DNA from: Narthecium ossifragum
Lineage: Eukaryota > Streptophyta > Magnoliopsida > Dioscoreales > Nartheciaceae
DNA: 64,000 nt
Direction of reading: 5' to 3'
Assembly: GCA_963920575.1 (NCBI GenBank)
Contig: OY986965.1
Span: 31,242,007 to 31,306,006 of the forward strand
Part shown: positions 59,907 to 64,000 of the stretch, in pieces
Layout of the letters: every line of letters starts with the position of its first letter
Numbering within the stretch: the stretch's first letter is position 1
Notes under the pieces: model-generated
Told to the model about the DNA's origin: nothing
Seen by the model: the letters and a program-made list of their open reading frames with translations, nothing else
The model's database searches: none
Made by a program: the position numbers and the translations under genes

Positions 59907-59914
59907 TATAAATA
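59907..59914 (+). promoter_or_regulatory. TATA box of the BAHD gene
   Basis: TATAAATA within CCTCTATAAATAG lies 159 bp before the start codon. It predicts transcription from about 59940 and a leader of roughly 125 nt. Confidence 0.7.
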
Positions 59915-60065
59915 GTTGACACCCCGAAGGCCCCTTCTTCCCACGGAGTAGCCAGCAGAGATCAGCATCAGACAAGCACTAGCTTGGTGCCTGCCTGGTG
60001 CTGCGCTTGATCGCTACTAGCTAGCTTTACAACAACAACTAATTAGTATCATCCATTATTTAGCC

Positions 60066-61493
60066 ATGAAGGAGGAAGTGTCTCCGTCTCTGGTCTCGTC
60101 CGCCGTCGTGACCATCGTATCCGAGCGTTTGGTTTACCCGGAGCAGAAGTCGACGGTGGGGGTGCTGAAGCTGAGCCCGTCCGACCTCCCCATGCTCTCG
60201 TGCCACTACATCCAGAAGGGCCTCCTCTTCTCCGCTCCGCCCATCCCCATACACGCTCTCCTCTCCCTCCTTACTCGCTCCCTCTCCCGCGCTCTCTCTC
60301 TCTTCCCGCCTCTAGCCGGCCGCTTCTCCACGGACTCCCACCGCATCCTCCTCTCTTGCGACGACTCCGGCGTCCCCTTTTCCCACGCCATCGCTAATTC
60401 GCTTTCCATCCCCTCCCTCCTACCCGATCGCCCCACCGACGTCCCCCTGGCCTTTAAAGCTTTCTTCCCTCTTGATGGCGTCATCAGCTACGATGGCCAC
60501 TCCCGCCCCCTGGCCGCCTTCCAGCTCACCGAACTAGCCGACGGGGCCATCTTTCTGGGCTGCGCCGCCAACCACGCCCTCGTCGATGGCACCTCGTTCT
60601 GGAACTTCTTCAACTCATGGGCGGAGCTCTGCCTCACCGGCGGCAACACAGTCTCACGATCCCCCGACTTCCGCCGGAGCTACTTCCCCGACTCTGACGC
60701 GGTGCTCCGCTTCGCTAAGGGTACCGGCCCCAAGGTCACCTTCCCAGTCGACGCCCCTCTTCGGGAGCGCGTCTTCCGATTCAGCCGGGAGGCCATCTTG
60801 GAGCTCAAATCCAGGGCAAACCGTCCAAGCCTTCGCAAGCCGGCGGCCATGATCAATGGCTCAATGGCGGAGGAGGCCTATTGCAAGGAGATCCACGACC
60901 AGAAGGGGAAGGACGAGGACATCTCATCATTCCAGTCGCTATGCGCGCAGCTCTGGATGTCCGTGACGCGTGCCAGGAAACACCTGGCGGCGGATGCCAC
61001 CACGACGTTCCGGATGGCAGCGAACTGCCGGAGCAGATTGGTGCCGCCGGTGGAACCGTACTACTTCGGCAACGCCATTCAGAGCATTCCCACGACGGCG
61101 GTGGTGGGGGAGGTGGCGTCCAAGGACCTCCGATGGGTGGCGGGGCTGCTTCACAGGAGTGTCGTGGGGTACGACGACAAGAGGGTAAGGGCGGCTGTGG
61201 CGGAGTGGGAAGCGGCGCCGAGGTGCTTCCCGCTGGGGAACCCGGACGGGGCCGGAGTGACCATGGGAAGCTCTCCCCGGTTCCCGATGTACGATAACGA
61301 CTTCGGATGGGGGCTACCGTTGGCGGTGAGGAGTGGGCGGGCCAATAAGTTCGACGGGAAGATGTCGGCATTTCCGGTGAGGGAGGGGGATGGGAGTGTA
61401 GAATTGGAGGTGTGTCTTGCGCCGGAGACCATGGCGGCGCTGCTGGACGACCATGAGTTCATGCATTATGTCTCCGACCATATTGATGGATGA
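60066..61493 (+). CDS. BAHD-family acyltransferase, intronless
   Basis: Cytosolic acyl-CoA-dependent acyltransferase of 475 residues. The catalytic HxxxD motif is H170-A-L-V-D174 in NHALVDGTSFWNFFNSW, and the structural DFGWG motif is at 412-416 (DNDFGWGLPLAVRSG). The N-terminus VTIVSERLVYPEQKS and LSPSDLPMLSCHYIQKGLLF, plus the end NKFDGKMSAFPVREGDGSVE and LAPETMAALL, match the group of uncharacterised acetyltransferases like Arabidopsis At3g50280/EPS1. The acyl donor and acceptor cannot be told from sequence. Length is normal and no breaks are seen. GC-rich third positions fit a monocot single-exon gene. A TATA box lies 159 bp upstream. Confidence 0.93.
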   Translation: MKEEVSPSLVSSAVVTIVSERLVYPEQKSTVGVLKLSPSDLPMLSCHYIQKGLLFSAPPIPIHALLSLLTRSLSRALSLFPPLAGRFSTDSHRILLSCDDSGVPFSHAIANSLSIPSLLPDRPTDVPLAFKAFFPLDGVISYDGHSRPLAAFQLTELADGAIFLGCAANHALVDGTSFWNFFNSWAELCLTGGNTVSRSPDFRRSYFPDSDAVLRFAKGTGPKVTFPVDAPLRERVFRFSREAILELKSRANRPSLRKPAAMINGSMAEEAYCKEIHDQKGKDEDISSFQSLCAQLWMSVTRARKHLAADATTTFRMAANCRSRLVPPVEPYYFGNAIQSIPTTAVVGEVASKDLRWVAGLLHRSVVGYDDKRVRAAVAEWEAAPRCFPLGNPDGAGVTMGSSPRFPMYDNDFGWGLPLAVRSGRANKFDGKMSAFPVREGDGSVELEVCLAPETMAALLDDHEFMHYVSDHIDG

Positions 61494-62680
61494 CTCGGGT
61501 CCCGGTCCTCATTGAACTCCGGAGTCTAACCTGCAGGGAGCTATATATATAGATGGGTTATAGGTTCAATAACGTTATTATGATGTTATAAAAAGCAGTA
61601 CGTCTATCTTGTTTGGATTTTGGAATGGAGTCAGACAATATTATGGTGGGCTCGCTCCTATTTGTCAGCTTGGTTGGCACTTTGGCAGCTTCATGCATGG
61701 ATTCATAACGTTCTACAACTTGAAGCTGATGATTGTTTGATGCGACCACGAGCTTCAAACTCTCGACTAACCAACCAACCACCTGCCTCTGTTTTTAGAT
61801 ATCATGGTTAAATATTCTATGATTTCAACTTTTAAAAAATAATTATAATTAATTAATATGCTTATAAAGATGATTTAACCATCTGGCAGACGATATGAAG
61901 TCGCTAAATTGAGCCACTAAATAAAGAGATCCGAAATATGAATAAACTGGAGTGGAAGTTGTTGAATGGCTTTTCTGGACTCAGAAGAAACCGTTTGATA
62001 ATTGACCTGTACGGGCCAACCTTGAATTCGGCCATATGTTGGTAGAGCCCATCCGCATCCCTCTAGCGGTTAGTGGGCTTCTTGTTTTGGACCTCTCTTG
62101 GGGTTTCAGTGACATGTCCTTCCCCTGCTTCTTAAACATGCTCCATTTGGAAATCTTATATCCAGTTTATTAACAAGATAAAGTGCCTTTTTTTTTTTGC
62201 GCTGCTAGTACTTGTAAATGCCACAATGGCGATCTCCCAGCTAAAATCTAGATGTTTTCTTTACACGGATTTGTTTGATTACTTGATTGAGTGGAGGTAG
62301 CTGTGAGAATCTCGAATTATCATAACCATTCGCAAGCACCATGGGCGAGTAAGTAAATAAGCGGAAATAGCACAGCTCCAAAACAAAAGGAGCTAGTAGG
62401 CTAGGCTAGGCGCTGGATAAGACTCATTTGATGTCGAAGACAGTGGTGGCTACAAAAATGACCAGATCCACTCACTCATGTTATTGTTGTTGCATGGGAA
62501 AGCACAAAATACTGACAGACTGTAGTCTTTTAATGTACAAGAATCGAACTGGTTCGACCCGAACCAATCATCCTTACCTTCCAAAGGAAACCCCTTCAAC
62601 GCCAATGTACATTTTCCTGACTTCATGGACTGCAGTTGTAGAGTTTGAGCTTTTAGCTAGAGGACATCTTCCATGCATCC
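61494..62680. other. BAHD 3' region and spacer
   Basis: The BAHD 3' UTR meets the 3' UTR of the convergent SQD2 gene. No further gene is seen. Confidence 0.45.
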
Positions 62681-63450
62681 TCACTTACCCCCATAGGTGA
62701 TTTGTGGTGTATCCGGTGACTTGAACCACCACCTTGCCAGCCACTGGACGGGACTGAGTAGCTGTGCCTGCTTCTTCCGCCAATACCATATGGCGGCATT
62801 ATACTGTTCATTACGGATCACCTTTGTGGCTGCTCGCCAATCATGCTTCTCCATCTCCTCCCTTGCCGCCTTGCTCATGGCCTCTCTCAATTCTAGGTCA
62901 TACAAAAGGTGCTTAACCTTGCCAACACAGTCCTCAACGTCACCAGGAGTGTACAAGAAACTGGTTTTACCATCCTGATCTTCTGGAATGGTATCCATTA
63001 TACCTCCTGCCCGAACTGCAACCACCGGAATCCCAGATGACATAGACTCCAACACAACTTGCCCCAAGGTCTCGGATTCTGAAGGCATCACAAAAACATC
63101 TCCACTGGCATATGCTTGTGAGAGCTCCTCGCCTGAAAGCATTCCTGTGAAAACTGCAGGCATGCCAGTGAACATCTTTTCCAGCTCATCCCTGCTTAGG
63201 CAGAAATACCTTATGTTAGTCAACACACCTAAAATTTGGAAGCAAAAGCTACTGATAACCTTCCATTGTCTCCAGATGTAACAAGAAATAGTACAAAATA
63301 TTAATCTAATCATCGTCCTGCTATGCACAACCTGAAATATCGAGAATAAACTGTATGAAAAATAGTTCTCGTATGGTCTCTACAATTGCTCACCTATATG
63401 GTCCGTCTCCGATGAATGCAATCCTTACTCCTGGCAGGCAATCCATGACC
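62681..63450 (-). CDS. SQD2: Sulfoquinovosyl transferase SQD2, last two exons (partial)
   Basis: C-terminal part of the plastid glycosyltransferase (GT4) that transfers sulfoquinovose from UDP-sulfoquinovose to diacylglycerol to make sulfolipid. Exons visible are 63394-63450 (VMDCLPGVRIAFIGDGPY) and 62681-63191. The second begins RDELEKMFTGMPAVFTGML, includes the donor-binding motif SESETLGQVVLESMSSGIPV, then EKHDWRAATKVIRNEQYNAA and AIWYWRKKQAQLLSPVQWLA. The upstream intron runs from 63451 to the window edge, whose last six bases read in reverse are GTAAGT, a consensus donor, so the preceding exon abuts the window. The final codons GGTAAGTGA also look like a splice donor, so the C-terminal few residues could differ in the real transcript. 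Confidence 0.92.
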
Positions 63451-64000
63451 CTGTCAAGATACACATTCATTCTTAAACGTTGAGATTTTTGACATATAAA
63501 TCAAGGAAGCATATCTCAGGAGACATACAAACAGGAGTTAACGTGCTTTTAAACTTTTACAACATCAGTTTTTATATGTTAACAAGATAGAAAATCCACC
63601 ATGCATCTCGACAAAGTAATTTGTGCAGAATATCGTTCAAATGACAAAAACTAGGCAGAGAAATCAGGGAAGTATTTGCAAACTGTGTTGATAGTATTAC
63701 ATCTCGGTATCCAATGGTTCAAGCTAAAATCAGATGCACCACAACTTTCATATGAACATAGCAATCAGCTCATATCCACTTGTTAAAATTGGAAAAAACA
63801 AATGTTCCCAAGGAAAACTGATTCAGAAAAATGATCTGAGTGCCCATTATGCCATCAAACAATGATGTAGTGATGCAGCAAAAAAAAAGGCAACATTTTT
63901 CTTCTAGCACTTGTTTGGGAAGCTAGTAGAGACGAAAATCTGAATGGATGACAAGAAGCAGGCAAAACCTTGATCCTGAAATGTAACTGTAAAAACTTAC

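Overview
The window is nuclear DNA of a flowering plant, most likely a monocot. It has short GT-AG introns, TATA-boxed plant genes, many CT/TA microsatellites, TTTGG-type MITEs, and very GC-rich intronless coding regions (C2/SRC2-like, BAHD, a galacturonosyltransferase copy). GC-rich genes captured by Mutator-type transposons are best known from grasses and other monocots. I cannot name the species; a non-grass commelinid would fit.

Genes that look intact, left to right: a six-exon laccase (3154-5402, +); a two-exon DIVARICATA-type MYB factor (16981-18166, +); an eight-exon GH3 beta-glucosidase/glucan exohydrolase (26320-29965, -) with a decayed tandem paralogue (about 20040-25188, -); plastid ribosomal protein L4 (30747-32081, -); a nuclear tRNA-Asp(GUC) (32288-32359, -); an eleven-exon peroxisomal NAD carrier PXN (32671-36593, -); an intronless SRC2-like C2 protein (40978-41967, +); an intronless BAHD acyltransferase (60066-61493, +); and the last two exons of the sulfolipid synthase SQD2 (62681-63450, -), whose upstream intron ends exactly at the window edge. 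I rebuilt exon boundaries by hand, and every multi-exon model closes in frame.

The accessory sequence is dominated by DNA transposons, several of which carry pieces of host genes. Elements with terminal inverted repeats and 7-11 bp target duplications hold a broken GH17 beta-1,3-glucanase (1032-2592), a nucleobase-transporter (NCS1/PLUTO-like) fragment plus a 30-bp minisatellite (13703-15574), an aspartyl-protease fragment plus a 1.4-kb 20-bp minisatellite (37238-40792), and a GATL glycosyltransferase between roughly 480-bp inverted arms (52083-53993). A chimera of two gene fragments (24168-24510) lies in an intron of the dead GH3 copy. A 2.17-kb hAT element (49259-51430) carries seven copies of a 210-bp repeat open in several frames. 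A 900-bp MULE (44585-45484) and a 176-bp hAT MITE (7629-7804) have clean target duplications.

The genes do not form a pathway. Laccase, GH3, GH17 and GATL all relate to cell walls, but three of the four loci carrying GH3, GH17 or GATL sequence are dead or transposon-borne copies (only the right-hand GH3 is intact). The most unusual content is the density of gene-capturing elements, one of which ends about 185 bp upstream of the SRC2-like start codon and about 33 bp from a pair of ACGT-core promoter motifs.
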